From Allantophomopsis cytisporea (taxonomy: Eukaryota > Ascomycota > Leotiomycetes > Phacidiales > Phacidiaceae): a stretch of DNA of 64,000 nucleotides. The notes under the pieces are model-generated. The model was not told the DNA's origin, did no database searches, and saw only the letters and a program-made list of their open reading frames with translations. Below, in pieces: positions 21,954-33,814 of this stretch. The stretch covers positions 1,302,001 through 1,366,000 of the forward strand of contig CP103037.1 in NCBI GenBank assembly GCA_024752435.1. The letters run 5' to 3'. Numbering within the stretch: the stretch's first letter is position 1; every line of letters begins with the position of its first letter. The position numbers and the translations under genes are program-made.

Positions 21954-23915
21954 GCTTACCTAAATCTAATTGAACCAAATTAGCAACATGTTCAAATTGT
22001 CTTTTGAGCATAAAGTTTGAAATTTGAAGACAATATCAGAATAAACCTTGTGTCCAAGGTGCTGTCGGTCATTGTTCAACGTGTGACTATGAAGACCATC
22101 GTGAGATGCACCGTAGTGCGTAAACATCATAATGAGTGTAGATAGAAGAAATAGTAGAAATAAAGCAAGCTTACCATTAGAAGGATCAATCCTCATATAT
22201 TAATGTCGAATTGAGGCAGGAAAGGTAATTCAAAAGATTGAAAGATTACTGCAACTTGAGTTAATCAACGTCGATTCGTAAGACAGCAACGGCAAGCTGA
22301 TAGATGAACATTCAGTCAAGAAAGTCTCGTCGTTGCGCGAAGCTTGGACATATGCTTGTCATTTGTCGTTCTAGATCATCATAATGTTGTGGATAGGCAT
22401 ACAGAAAGAGAAAAGCTTACCATTAAAGACCATCAGACCTTACGTGTATTTAACTGCAAGTCCAATAAGTTGGACTGAACGATGTTCTAGTGGCAGTACA
22501 GCTGAAAGTGGCTTGCAAAAAGCATCTACGAAAGCAACGTTAGCACATGCCAGCTTTCATGAATGTGAAAAAGTCTTCATTGAATCAAAAGATCAGAAAG
22601 GCATGAATGGTATAAATTTGATTGTGTCGTCATCAAAATCAGACTCGTCATCTAAAATTGCTCATCATAAAAAAATAAAAGTATGCAAAAGAAATATGTT
22701 GCGACCTACCATATTGTGCTGAAAGAAGGCCGTCAAGGATATACCAAGCTCAAGCTAACTTTGAAAGAATCAGCAAACGTACTGATAACCATCTTTATAT
22801 AAATCGAGCTTCGATTGAAAGTTTGTTCAGTGGTCGAGGTTTTCTAGGCCTGACGCAAAATGGCATCTCCTGATCATAAACCAGTCCTCTTTGAGGTACT
22901 GTCGGAGCCCAGTGCCGTATCATCATAAAAATGTCGCGAAGCGATGGTATCAGGGTTGAATGTACCTTTCGAAGAGACCATTGATGGTGTCGGTTTCACT
23001 ACTTTACAAGTTGTTAGCTAAGATCTTGACCATGAAACGGCGAGATCAGGAATAACGCTTGTGAAGGTTGGTAGCTCATTTATCAGCCTTTTTTGTCGAC
23101 ATCGAACTCCAATTTAATGGCCTCAGTCGGTAATTTCCAGCATGCTTTCGCATACAAGATAATCATTGCAACCAACTCTCCACAGCATATATCAGATATG
23201 AGAAAGAGCTTACCATTGAATATGGCACAACCAGTTCAGGGTCAAGCAGCGTGTCAAAGTTTGATCAGGCGACGACCAAGAATCTGCAGAGCGATGTTAG
23301 TATATTTGCTCCAACGAAGTATATGCATTGAAATGGTTTGCAAGTCGACGTAGTTCAGACTGACGTGTTACAATGAGTTACATTTGCCGTAGCATCAAAG
23401 ACTCTAGTTTGCGGTTGTATAGTTGTCATCACATAACAGGAGGATAAGGAAAAACACAATATAGCTTACCTGGTGATGTACGAATAGTACTCTGGGTTGA
23501 TGTTGAAGCTGCAGTGTGCAGCTCTTCAGAAGATATTACATCTTTCTCTGGTAGTTTGTGTAGAAAATCAGAAGTCGCAAAGATCGGAAGCAAATTTCAA
23601 TGGTGTGCGGGTACGCGCTACCGGCAAGCGAAGGGTCGAGGAAATTCAAGCGGGAGAGCAAACATGACATAATCCGAGGCAGATGCACGTGATGTTGGAT
23701 TTCCTGACTCGCATCCTCAGGTTTGCCATTCCGTGAAGGAGTGGCTGACACATGATATCCGAGGCTGGAACATCTTTTCGGCGACGAACAACAAGACAAG
23801 TGTTAGCCAGCCAGACAAGGTGCAAGGAAAGTGTGCCGAGCAGAGTCACATCTTGCGGCTAATGAGCTATTCTCATACCTATTCGCTGAGTAAAAGTTCT
23901 ACAGTGCTCCGAAGA
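21954..23915 (-). other. Candidate spliced transcript (non-coding, or a decayed gene)
   Basis: Five GTAAGC hexamers sit on the minus strand within 1.5 kb, at 21954-21959, 22169-22174, 22415-22420, 23208-23213 and 23464-23469. Three share the context ATG|GTAAGC. Upstream of three of them are acceptor-like sites: CTGCAG with a perfect TACTAAC branch (23284-23303), CTTGCAG (exon 22421-22453) and GTTGCAG with ATTAAC (exon 22175-22248). A further possible exon, 23879-23915, lies between TTTTTTGCAG and GTATGA. Joining 23470 to 23283 gives a continuous open frame of about 62 codons ending near LTLNWLCHIQ. The exons 22421-22453 and 22175-22248 contain stops in all frames. A spliced non-coding RNA or a degraded gene fits; neither is proved. 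Confidence 0.35.
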
Positions 23916-24677
23916 CTGCAAAAAAGGAGCACATACTGTAAGCAGCAATGGGGAAAGACAGGTCCAGCATATTCTCAAGTACTCGGAGTACGGAGCACAG
24001 TAGTCCTGAGCTCCAAGTGTTGTCAGGTCACGCACCGCATAGGCGACTTCGTGTCAATAATGGCTTCACATCGACTTCTCCGAGATCTTCCGTGCATCGC
24101 TGGGGTGATGATAGATTTCGAGGCTTTTCGACATTGACGAAACGCCAAAAGCATCAAAGATACCCCGAAAGAGATGGAATTGTAAAATTGGATCAATCCG
24201 AACCCTTCTCCAAGTCATTCTGTGCTTCTCTATTGCCGGAAAATCCTCGTTCCTTTCATTTGAGCATATTACATGTACCTAGTTCCCCAACTCTCTCTCC
24301 ATTGCTCCATGCCACTTAGCGCGGGGTTGAGCCGATAGGCGTTAGCCCAGATGCCGATGATGTTATGCGGGGGCATTTTACTGGAGAAAGCTACGCCATT
24401 GCCCTCAACCAGCAAGAACAAATTAATGCGGATCGTGTGATGAACGTGATGTCAAATGAGGTACGTATGACCATATCTATGTGAATATGAAATGTCACTC
24501 AAACCCCCCGAACTCCATCCTTTCGACACTCTTTCTCCATAATTATCTATGTCCCTCCTGTCCCTCCTCCCCTGTCTCATAAAAATCTCATATCTTCATG
24601 ATTGCCTTCCCGACTTCCCGGTCTGAACATAAAAAGTCTCCCTCAGCCACAATCATCCTAAAACTACCTGACCTACT

Positions 24678-24685
24678 TTATATAT
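24678..24685 (+). promoter_or_regulatory. Possible TATA element of fbp1
   Basis: TTTATATA lies about 170 bases before the fbp1 ATG, followed by C/T-rich DNA typical of a fungal leader. Position fits a core promoter; no transcript start is known. Confidence 0.35.
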
Positions 24686-24853
24686 CTTTGACCCTTCACT
24701 CTGCCGATAAGTAGCTTCTCCCGGCGAATTCCTTGTACCCGAGGTCCAGTGCACGTCAACAAAACAATAAGAACCATACCTTGATTCCCTTATTTTTATC
24801 ATCCATTAATTCTCCATACCAATTTACTACACCATATCACTACATCATTCATC

Positions 24854-26005
24854 ATGGCTATGAACGGCAGCACTGAGAAGATCAATACCGACATTGTGAC
24901 TCTCACTAGATACCTGACAGAAGAGCAAGTAAAGCACAAGGAAGCAACTGGAGATTTCACGTAAGATTTAAACATGCTGATCTGCTTTGATCTGTTCTGA
25001 CCTGTGCTGATTCAATCTCGCAGCCTTCTTTGCCATGCTCTCCAATTCTCATTCAAATCGATTGCATACTACATTCGTCGAGCTACACTGATCAACCTCA
25101 CCGGTCTTGCGGGATCCTCCAATACAACCGGCGATGATCAAAAGAAGCTCGATGTGATTGGAAATGACCTCTTCATTGCAGCTATGCGATCGTCAGGAAA
25201 GTGTGCCGTACTTGTTTCTGAAGAGGAAGAAGAGGCAATTTTCTTCCCAGAACACGAAGGCGCACGATATGCTGTTGCGTGTGATCCAATTGATGGTTCA
25301 TCCAACCTTGATGCTGGTGTCTCTGTTGGTACGATCTTCGGTATTCACAAGCTTCCAGAGGGTTCGAAAGGTACCAAGGAAGATCTCCTTAAGCCAGGTA
25401 CTGAATTGGTTGCTGCTGGTTTCACTATGTACGGTGCCTCAGCACAATTGGTTATCACCATGAAGGATGGTACTGTTGATGGCTTCACTATGGACAGTGC
25501 ATTGGGAGAATTCATCCTCACTCACCCTGACATGAGAATTCCAAAGAGTCGTGCAATCTATTCAGTCAACGAAGGAAACTCCATGTACTGGGACGACAAC
25601 ACTAAGGCTTATTTCGAGAGCTTGAAGTACCCAGCAAAGACTGCGGATGGAAAGCCAGGAAAGCCATATAGCGCAAGATATATCGGATCCATGGTTGCCG
25701 ATGCATACAGAACACTCTTATATGGTGGTATTTTCGCATATCCAGCCGATTCGAAGACTACAAAGGGCAAACTTCGTATCCTCTACGAGTGTGCTCCTAT
25801 GGCCATGGTCTTTGAGAACGGTAAGTTATCATCGTGAATCTAACCTTTATTTCAATTTCACTAACGCGATACAGCTGGGGGACAAGCTTTGAACTCAAAA
25901 ATGGACCGCATGATGGAGGTTGTTCCTGAATCCATTCACGATCGATCGGGTATTTATATGGGTAGCTATGACGAGATGGAGAAGGTGAAGGCCTTCCACA
26001 AGTAA
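24854..26005 (+). CDS. fbp1: Fructose-1,6-bisphosphatase
   Basis: Three exons, 24854-24960, 25024-25820 and 25875-26005, give 344 residues, the usual length for a eukaryotic FBPase. Introns are 63 and 54 bases with GTAAGA/CGCAG and GTAAGT/ACAG ends. The enzyme hydrolyses fructose 1,6-bisphosphate to fructose 6-phosphate, the committed cytosolic step of gluconeogenesis, with Mg2+. The metal/phosphate motif DPIDGSSNLD is intact at about residues 121-130, with the EEEE stretch before it. Further hallmarks are IYSVNEGNS, RYIGSMVADAYRTLLYGGIF and KLRILYECAPMAMVFENAGG; the last spans the second intron. The N-terminal region (VTLTRYLTEEQ) corresponds to the AMP-inhibited segment of the family. In fungi the gene is usually repressed by glucose. 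I did not find clear repressor sites here, so that control is inferred only from the family. Confidence 0.97.
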
Positions 26006-29000
26006 ATATGTGGGTCTCAGTGGGGGTTGGGGATAAGGCGAAGTGGATAACCTTTCGTCACAAATGACTTGTGAAATCTGGACGCATAGTCAAATCATGA
26101 TAACGGAGAATAATTATATCATACCTTGAAATTTCGTATACTTTGTTTGGTACATTCACAGTTGATCCATCTTTGAATTCTTGAGATAAGAAAGCGATTG
26201 ATCGACCAATTACGCCTGTAAAACCTTTCCCGTCCGCCGTACCGCAGAAAAAGCGGCAACTTGGTCGAGAGGTCAATGTGTTTACGCAAAGCATAGATAG
26301 GCTGAGCTGACCATGATCTCCATCATTACTTGATATGAAGAGTACACAGTCCAGTCGCAAAAACACATCTCGTACCAATCTACTTACATACACCAACACC
26401 TTAGTAATACAGAAACAGTCCCAATGTTTAGTTTCATAGTATTGATCATGTTTAGTATAATTTCGTACTATAAAGGGAACTACAGACTCCAATCCTATGA
26501 GTAACGATTTTCAAGCCTCTTTTCTAAGAACACTCTGTTAGCCTAAAATAATATCTAAGACCTACAGTTTTTGCCAAACCTCTACCGCTCTCACCTCTTT
26601 CAGGTCACCTTGCTCTTATACCTTCGAGAACCGACTAGGAAAGTATATTATCGAAGGTACAGCTTTTGTCAAGCCGTGTATAGATAATAATCTGAAGCTA
26701 TGAATGGTCTAGAAAGAGTAAAAAGAGGTCAGAATAAAGCGAGAGAAAAGGTAATCTCTTGATTTGCAGCCTCCAGTTCTTATGATTTCGAGAACAGCAC
26801 TTCATAGTAGACTTTAAAGCGCCGAACTCGTGTAACTCGAGTGTCCTGGTTTCGGTATCAGAAAATACGAACAACTGATTGACTATGTGCCTCGTATTCA
26901 CAAGTAAACTGTGCCGGTTTGAAACCATGGCAAGACATTCTACGATTGGCTTCCTCTTGCTTAGAATGAAGCTCGAAGCCAGGAATATGCTCTGGCACGG
27001 GGGGCGTAAGAAGTCGATTCATATTGAAGTTGTTAATGGTATAGAAATGAGGGCATTCAGTTCTACGACTATTTGCTGGGCAGCGTACATAGGCTTAAGC
27101 TCTCCGGTTCGTTACGATATGACAGTCGGAGAAATCCCTGCGTACAAATACTAACTAGATCAGTATTTGCATGTATCCATACAAATGCGCATCTGCCTTT
27201 AGTGTTGTATCGTCTCAAATCTGGAAGACTCGGAAAGAAACAAGCAATACCCTTCACTAGTTCTTATTGCAAGCAGTGGGGGTTTACCGGTTTATATCAT
27301 CGAGTCTCCCAGTCTAAGAAGACAGTATGATGTTCGGAGATTTATTAGCAAAATCCGTCGTAAGTGTTCCAATTTCTGATACTCTCCTCAGTATTTTATT
27401 ACCAGTATTGTAAAATGTAACAGCATTGGCGAAGTTAGCTACGGAAATGGTATTCATCATCTGTTTACGAGTTGATGCTTTCGTTTTCTGTAGGAGTGCC
27501 CACTCTAAGATAGCCAAGGATGCGGATATGGCTTACATCCCTTCCTTCATCCACTAGAATTTCACTTTTCTCACGCTTTCAGAGATACAGTAAGGTAAGC
27601 ACTCACGTTGTTTAGTCACTTGATGTGCGCTTGTTGTACTCATGAATATACATATCACTATATGATTGTATACTAATATACTTGAGTACCTTACTTGAAC
27701 AAATCATCTATCCAACACCCAGCCTATGCCATTTTCGACCTCGTACATATTCTCTTTGATCTTTGTCTGCATATCCCGCCGTGCGCAGTCAATAAGCACG
27801 GCAAAATCTAGAACCAGGTATATACTTGTACACGACATTCCAGATGCTCTCACTCCCGTCTAGTCTCTGCCCTCGCGACAGCACAGCACTTACAGCGTAC
27901 ATACAGAACATTCAATATTCAACATTCAAAGTAAGTTGCACATGATTGTATCTTCGGCCAAGGATTGAGAAACGGAATAGGAATTCGGGAGAGCTCGTGC
28001 GAATATCGCTCCGAAAAAGATCCACACTTCACCAGCATTGCGGTGAAATATACCACCACCTACGCCATGAACTGTTTGAGAATACTCAGATGAAGGTCCG
28101 CTTGCATCGCGACCTTTATCTTTTGCAGGGGGTGGCATATAGTTTAGAAGTACAGTAAGTACTTAATGCTTTCACTGGGTTGGGCACATCCTGACCAGTG
28201 GACTGCGGAGGGATTTAGTGGAGCAGAACCTGGAGTGCGTACACCGTCCCCAGACTCCACAGAAAAAACTAGTTCGAATCATAGTCTGGGGACCGCACTG
28301 GGGCGACCTGGGGAAATGACTAGGAATATCAGCGAAACAACGTCCGACGAGAATACTCTGCCTACAAGATAACCATGCCACCATACGATCAAATGCCCTC
28401 ACTTTCACGTCGTTAATTGCACAGCTGTCGTCGCTTTCCACGCCGTCCATACTCCAATTCGATCTTTGGAGTGCAAGGCTTACATCTGCCGCGGCTTGTT
28501 CTTGAGGAAATGGCATAATGGCTACACTTGTGCTGTCACCGAAGCCGTACTTAGTCGAAGTCGAAATGGTGCCGGTCTGAGTGGTTGTCTAAAGTCCTGC
28601 AACGGCAACGCATTCCAATAAGCACTCATAGTCTGCTCTAGCATACCGTGGTGCCGGCTAAGCTCTAATCTAAATTCCGGGATGGCTCAATCTGGCAACA
28701 TTAATGAAGTATCACCAAGTTTCTTTTTGTGTCATGGAATTGCTTAGGGAATGCTTAAAAGTCTTGCTCCTCTGCCTCAACAATTCACGGCGGCGCTGGT
28801 TCACTCGACTACGCAGTAATGCAACTATCATGTAATCAACCACTTCGGTGGTGTTTCTGAATTGATCTAGAAGACTGCTTAATGGAACTTTGCATCTTGT
28901 TGGAGAATCATCCAACATGCACCCAACAAGAGGTTGAGCAAGTCCAGGGGAGGCTTGCAAGGCTTTTGCCACTGATTGGTGTGCGCACTACTCTCTGCCA

Positions 29001-29659
29001 CCCGTATGCCACCATTTGCATCCTCAATTTGTATTTCCCCGCTTCGAGTCCTTTGTCGGGCGTGTTTTACGCTGCCATGCTGCCACCCACCGCTATAGGC
29101 CAAGACATCACATTCACTTCGTACACTCGCTTTCTACGTTCGCGGTGTCAGCTGTATTATAACTGCAGCCAAGGAAATATCTAAAACTCGAACGAAGATC
29201 CTTGCTCAGAGGAGCAAGATTATCAATTTACTAGGAGAAAGTAGTAATACAGCTCTACACTTACTTGACATTTAGCAGCCAAGCTGACATGCACTTGCTT
29301 GGATCGTTTTGGCGATCAAGGTGCTTCCCCATAAACATGACCCGTCAGATGTAGCCGACCATACTTACCAGGCTGACCTTCCAGGGCTCGAGTTGAAATC
29401 GACAGATACTGTAAGACCATGTGCTACTTGCTGGGGAATAATAGAACCAATTGAAGCACTAGCTTGTTGGCAATGAGGCTGCCTAGGTATGCATATGGAT
29501 GTCTTTGTTCTGCCCGGCTCCGCCTTGTCCTACATGTATATAGACTCCCCCAAGCCCCCCTCATAGAGATTGGATCTCCGATTGCTTATAATTGCTTACA
29601 ATCACCCAACCATATCTGATTCTGTTGTCCTCTTGTTATTCACTTTAACAATCGCAACA
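26006..29659. other. Intergenic, no convincing gene
   Basis: About 3.65 kb between two plus-strand metabolic genes. Most frames are short. One minus-strand stretch, about 28172-28590, has protein-like composition but no recognised family and no clear start. A neighbouring minus stretch at about 28712-29103 is open in two overlapping frames. The right end holds the transporter promoter. Confidence 0.5.
29537..29543 (+). promoter_or_regulatory. Possible TATA element of the sugar transporter gene
   Basis: TATATAG lies about 117 bases before the upstream candidate ATG at 29660, next to a C-rich tract (ACTCCCCCAAGCCCCCC). Confidence 0.35.
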
Positions 29660-31982
29660 ATGGTTTCAGCAAAGGGAGATACGGCTCACATTGAGTCTGA
29701 GGACATAAGTCCAGCACAGTATGAATTACCCCCCACATTACGTGCCCACATGCGAACCTGTTTACTTGTCCCCGTCCTCTTTCTACAACTTGTAGATCAC
29801 AACAAACCCAATCTTCTCCCATGTTACAAATATGCCAACTCTTGCAAGCATGGCTGACCAAAAATTTAGCTCCAATGACTATAAGAACTACCCAAGTGAG
29901 AAGGCTCAGCCTGAGCATATCAACCTCAACTCCAACCTCGAAGCCAAGTAAGTGGTTTCTTATTGAGAGTACACGACGGGGGAAAACTAACAGAGTGAAC
30001 AGGATCAAGAATCCTTTAGCTGGTATCCCAAGACACGAACTTCTTGCACAAGTCGAAGAGTTCGCAAACAAGGAGAACTTGACTGACATCATTCCCCTCC
30101 TTCGTAAGGGTGCCTTGGTGGCTGCTGACCCTACAAACTACGAGGATATTGAGGGAGAAGAGGCGCTCACCGATATTGAGATTGAGGCCTTGCGCAATGA
30201 AGTTTTACACAAATGGCGACAACCCATAGCCTTATACATTACCATCGTCACCTGTTCGATTGGAGCTGCTGTTCAAGGTTGGGATCAAGAGGGTTCCAAC
30301 GGAGCCAACTTGTCTTTCCCAGATGTTTTCGGCATTGGTGGAACAAGTAACCATGATAAGCTCCTCGTCGGTTTGGTTAATGCTGCTCCATATATCTCCT
30401 CTGCCTTGTTCGGTTGTTGGATCTCCGACCCCCTCAACAAGTACTTTGGTCGTCGTGGTACCATCTTCTTTGCTGCAGTCTTCTGTCTTGTATCCGTGAT
30501 TGGCTCCGCTTTCACCCAGACCTGGCCACAACTCTTTGTCTGTCGTTTGCTCTTGGGTGTTGGAATGGGATCCAAAGCCTCTACTGTACCAATCTATGCC
30601 GCCGAGAACAGTCCAGCCTCCATCAGAGGAGCCCTTGTCATGAGTTGGTAAGTGGAGTGGGAGAGTTTATTTTCCTGTCTTGGATCTTCAACGTGCTAAC
30701 CTGATGGTATGTTGCAGGCAAATGTGGACAGCCTTTGGTATTTTCTTAGGAACTTGTGCCAATCTTGTTGTCATCAATACGGGTGATATCGCGTTCAGAT
30801 TGCAACTGGGCTCCGCCTTCATCCCAGCTGTCCCACTTCTCATCGGTATTTACATGTGCCCGGAGTCACCAAGATGGTATATGAAGAAAGGCCGCTACGA
30901 CAAGGCTTACAAATCTCTTAAGCGCCTTCGTAACAATGAGCTTCAAGCTGCTCGCGATCTGTACTACATTCATTCTCAGTTGGAGATCGAGAAGGAGATC
31001 ATTGGAAAGAACACCTATATCACCAGATTCGTCCAGCTTTTCACCATCCCAAGATTGAGAAGAGCAACTTTGGCCTCATTTACTGTTATGATTGCCCAAC
31101 AGATGTGTGGTATCAACATCATTGCTTTCTATTCCTCTTCTGTATTCGCTGATGCTGGTGCCTCAAGAATTGGCGCTCTCCTTGCCTCTTTTGGCTTTGG
31201 TCTTGTCAACTTCGTCTTCGCATGGCCTGCCATCTGGACCATCGATACATATGGTCGAAGAACGCTTCTCCTTTTTACCTTCCCACAGATGGCATGGACT
31301 CTTCTTGGTGCTGGTCTCTGTAATTTGATTCCAGGTACCGGATCCACCCATCTCGGCCTCGTAGCTCTGTTCATCTATATATTTGCTGCATTTTATTCTC
31401 CTGGAGAAGGTCCAGTGCCTTTCACTTACTCAGCAGAGGTATTCCCACTCTCTCACAGAGAAGTTGGTATGGGATGGGCCGTTGCAACTTGTCTGTTCTG
31501 GGCTGCTGTTCTCTCCATCACCTTCCCATTGATGATTCAAGCTATGACTATTACTGTAAGTTCAAATACTATACATGAAATAATCCAAATACTGATATAC
31601 TTTTTAGGGTGCTTTCGGTTTCTATGCTGGTTTGAACGTCATTGCATTCTGTATGATTTTCCTCTTCGTCCCAGAGACCAAGCAACGTACTCTCGAGGAG
31701 TTGGACTACGTTTTCGCTGTTCCAACACGCAAGCACATGAGCTATCAGCTCACTCAGGCTCTCCCATGGTGGTTCAAGCGCTATGTATTCTTCCAGAAGA
31801 ATGCAGTATTGGAGCCTCTCTACCACTTCGATAACCCAGTAGGCCAGAGCCAGATAGACGCTATGCACGCAAATGACAAAATTCGTGCAGACAACAGAGC
31901 CGCAAAGGCTGCAGAAGCTAGAGCTGATGAGCACAATTCTAGCATGCCAGCTGCTACGGAGATTGGTGAGAGCAAGATCTAG
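29660..31982 (+). CDS. MFS sugar transporter (sugar porter family)
   Basis: Core exons are 29850-29947, 30003-30647, 30718-31555 and 31608-31982, giving 651 residues from the ATG at 29850. An upstream exon, 29660-29718, joined to base 29849 (GTATGA...GCAAG intron), adds exactly 20 in-frame residues beginning MVSAKGDTAHIESED. I report this longer form, but the short start is equally possible. A cytosolic N-terminal region contains IPRHELLAQVEEFA and IEALRNEVLHKWRQP. Sugar-porter signatures follow: NKYFGRRG after TM2, RLLLGVGMG, the PESPRWYMKKGRYDKA loop, and VPETKQRTLEELD after TM12. The family imports hexoses, pentoses, polyols or inositol across the plasma membrane by proton symport; substrate cannot be read from sequence. 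The C-terminus is a charged, alanine-rich cytosolic tail. The gene lies downstream of fbp1 in the same direction, but 3.6 kb of DNA separates them. Confidence 0.92.
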
Positions 31983-33814
31983 ACAAGGAGGGAATACCCA
32001 GTGGATAGCTTATGATATGACTTGCGATGATTTTGCTTAATTTTACATTCATATTCTCTATTCCCGGTTCATTGGAATCGTATTTGTTCGTTTAGATGAT
32101 TGTGCCTCGATAAATGCTTGAAATACCGATGCGGTGGAGCGGATATTAAGTGATCTTGTGGTTTGACAATCCAGCACAAACAGCTCAACACACGTCCGAG
32201 AATCCCCCAATGTAACAACCACGGTCTATGCGATATTCGCCGCGAAGGACATGTAGAAGTCTAGCATCGAAGAACTACAAAGTGGGAGTTGTATTATGGT
32301 GCTTATGGCATAAGGCTAGTTAGAAGCTATTCTTGATTGCCGCTATGCTTCCCGTTTGATGTTGTGGTCGTTGAGATACAATACGTACACATGGTACAAC
32401 CTTTTGAGTTAGCTCCCTTCACACCCGGCCATCCCGCAATCCTATAATTTGACACCAAACGTAAGAATCCTATCATAGTGATGCCAAAGAGAAATAAATG
32501 GACATGGTTAATTTCATATGAACCCCTAATTCCTGCGTCCTGTGTCCCGCTTCTCTTGCTTGCCGATTTCCTGGTCACGAAAAGCCTCAGAAGTTCAAGC
32601 ATGTTGAATGATTCACTTAATCTTTATGCAACGAATCATATATTCTCCAGTCCTATGTAATGTTCAGTTCTATCTCAAAGTCAGTATGTTAAAACATCTT
32701 TTATCTCTCTCACCTCTGATGACCCTTGAGGTAACTACTGACCTCTTTGCCGCATATAATATCTTTCAAATACACCCCAGATTCCCTACAAGGCAATTCC
32801 AGGCTTTACCTTAGACGCCTGATTAGATTCTCATGCTTGCTTGAGATATATGAGGTTACTACAAGCAGACTAACATTGTCATCTACAATAAATACGGCAC
32901 GATAGTGCGTATTGGTCCAAGAAAGTACTCTGCTGATGACTTGCAAGCAGGAAAAGGATATAAGTGACCAGACATTGAGATTTTTGAAGGACATATACAC
33001 TTAATTCTCGATCAAAATCCACCTAACATCCCCGCCAAGAGCATCGTGGTAATTTGCTCGGCAGCAGGCTCAATCCTCCCTCTCTTCCAAGGCGAACGAG
33101 CAAGCCTACACTCAGCAGCACCGTAAGCTTGCCTTGGCTTGCACTATGTCATTGCTAGAGTCACAGGCATTTCAGCGACAAGTGAAGCACATGGTCAAAT
33201 CGAAAGCGAGGACATCCAACCAGAAAAGAGTGATAAATTCCTAACCAAACTATCAGAGCCAATGCAATATCTAGCTGGGAGACCTGTCCGAGCTTCTCTT
33301 AAAAGGCGGCATAGCCGTTAAACCCGTTAAACTTACCAGTGCAGCAACTACTATGATATGTTTATTGTAGCTCTAGTCGCGATAACGTACGAATAATCGG
33401 TTCTCAAAGACGATGACAACGATCCATCTTATTGACTGGCCTTCTTGGACTTCTTCTTGGATTGCGGTGATCTTATCTTCTTGCAGTGACCTCAATCTCT
33501 GAGTTTAGCTTTAGCAAGTATTTGATAATTTCGGTATAACATGCTGTAAGAATGTCTCTTCTAAAATATCGACAGCCCCTTTAGTCTTCACGGCGGGCGA
33601 AAGATAGCACATATACTGCACTTCCAAAGATCAACTCAATCCAAACATAAATAGACGTGTCATAAGTATATCCATAAATCGTATGCTACATATACATATA
33701 TACAAATTCTTAAACGAAGCTCATAGTACTCGCTCAAACGCTAAACATTTTTCCAAACGCCAAACCATGCACCGTCTACCCATCATTAGAGAAACGAAAT
33801 CCGTCATGTACAAT
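31983..33814. other. Convergent intergenic region, possible coding relic
   Basis: About 1.8 kb between the sugar transporter (plus) and the PLC-like gene (minus). On the plus strand, about 32999-33321 is open in one frame except for a single TAA near 33123. It includes AKSIVVICSAAGSILPLFQ before the stop and SEAHGQIESEDIQPEKSD after it. No family is recognised. Nothing else stands out. Confidence 0.45.

Larger units (their letters stand above)
20069..24853. other. Gene-poor region with minus-strand splice-like signals
   Basis: About 4.8 kb with no supported protein gene. The right end is the promoter of fbp1. Between about 21.95 and 23.92 kb the minus strand has a cluster of GTAAGC donors paired with good branch and acceptor sequences (listed separately). 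The plus-strand frames at 23733-24319 are short, serine-rich or overlap this cluster and show no family resemblance. Confidence 0.5.

Noticed and set aside
23733..24319. Two overlapping plus-strand frames of 134 and 123 codons
   Set aside because: Neither has a recognisable family or a codon-supported start. They overlap the minus-strand splice-like signals and lie just upstream of the fbp1 promoter.
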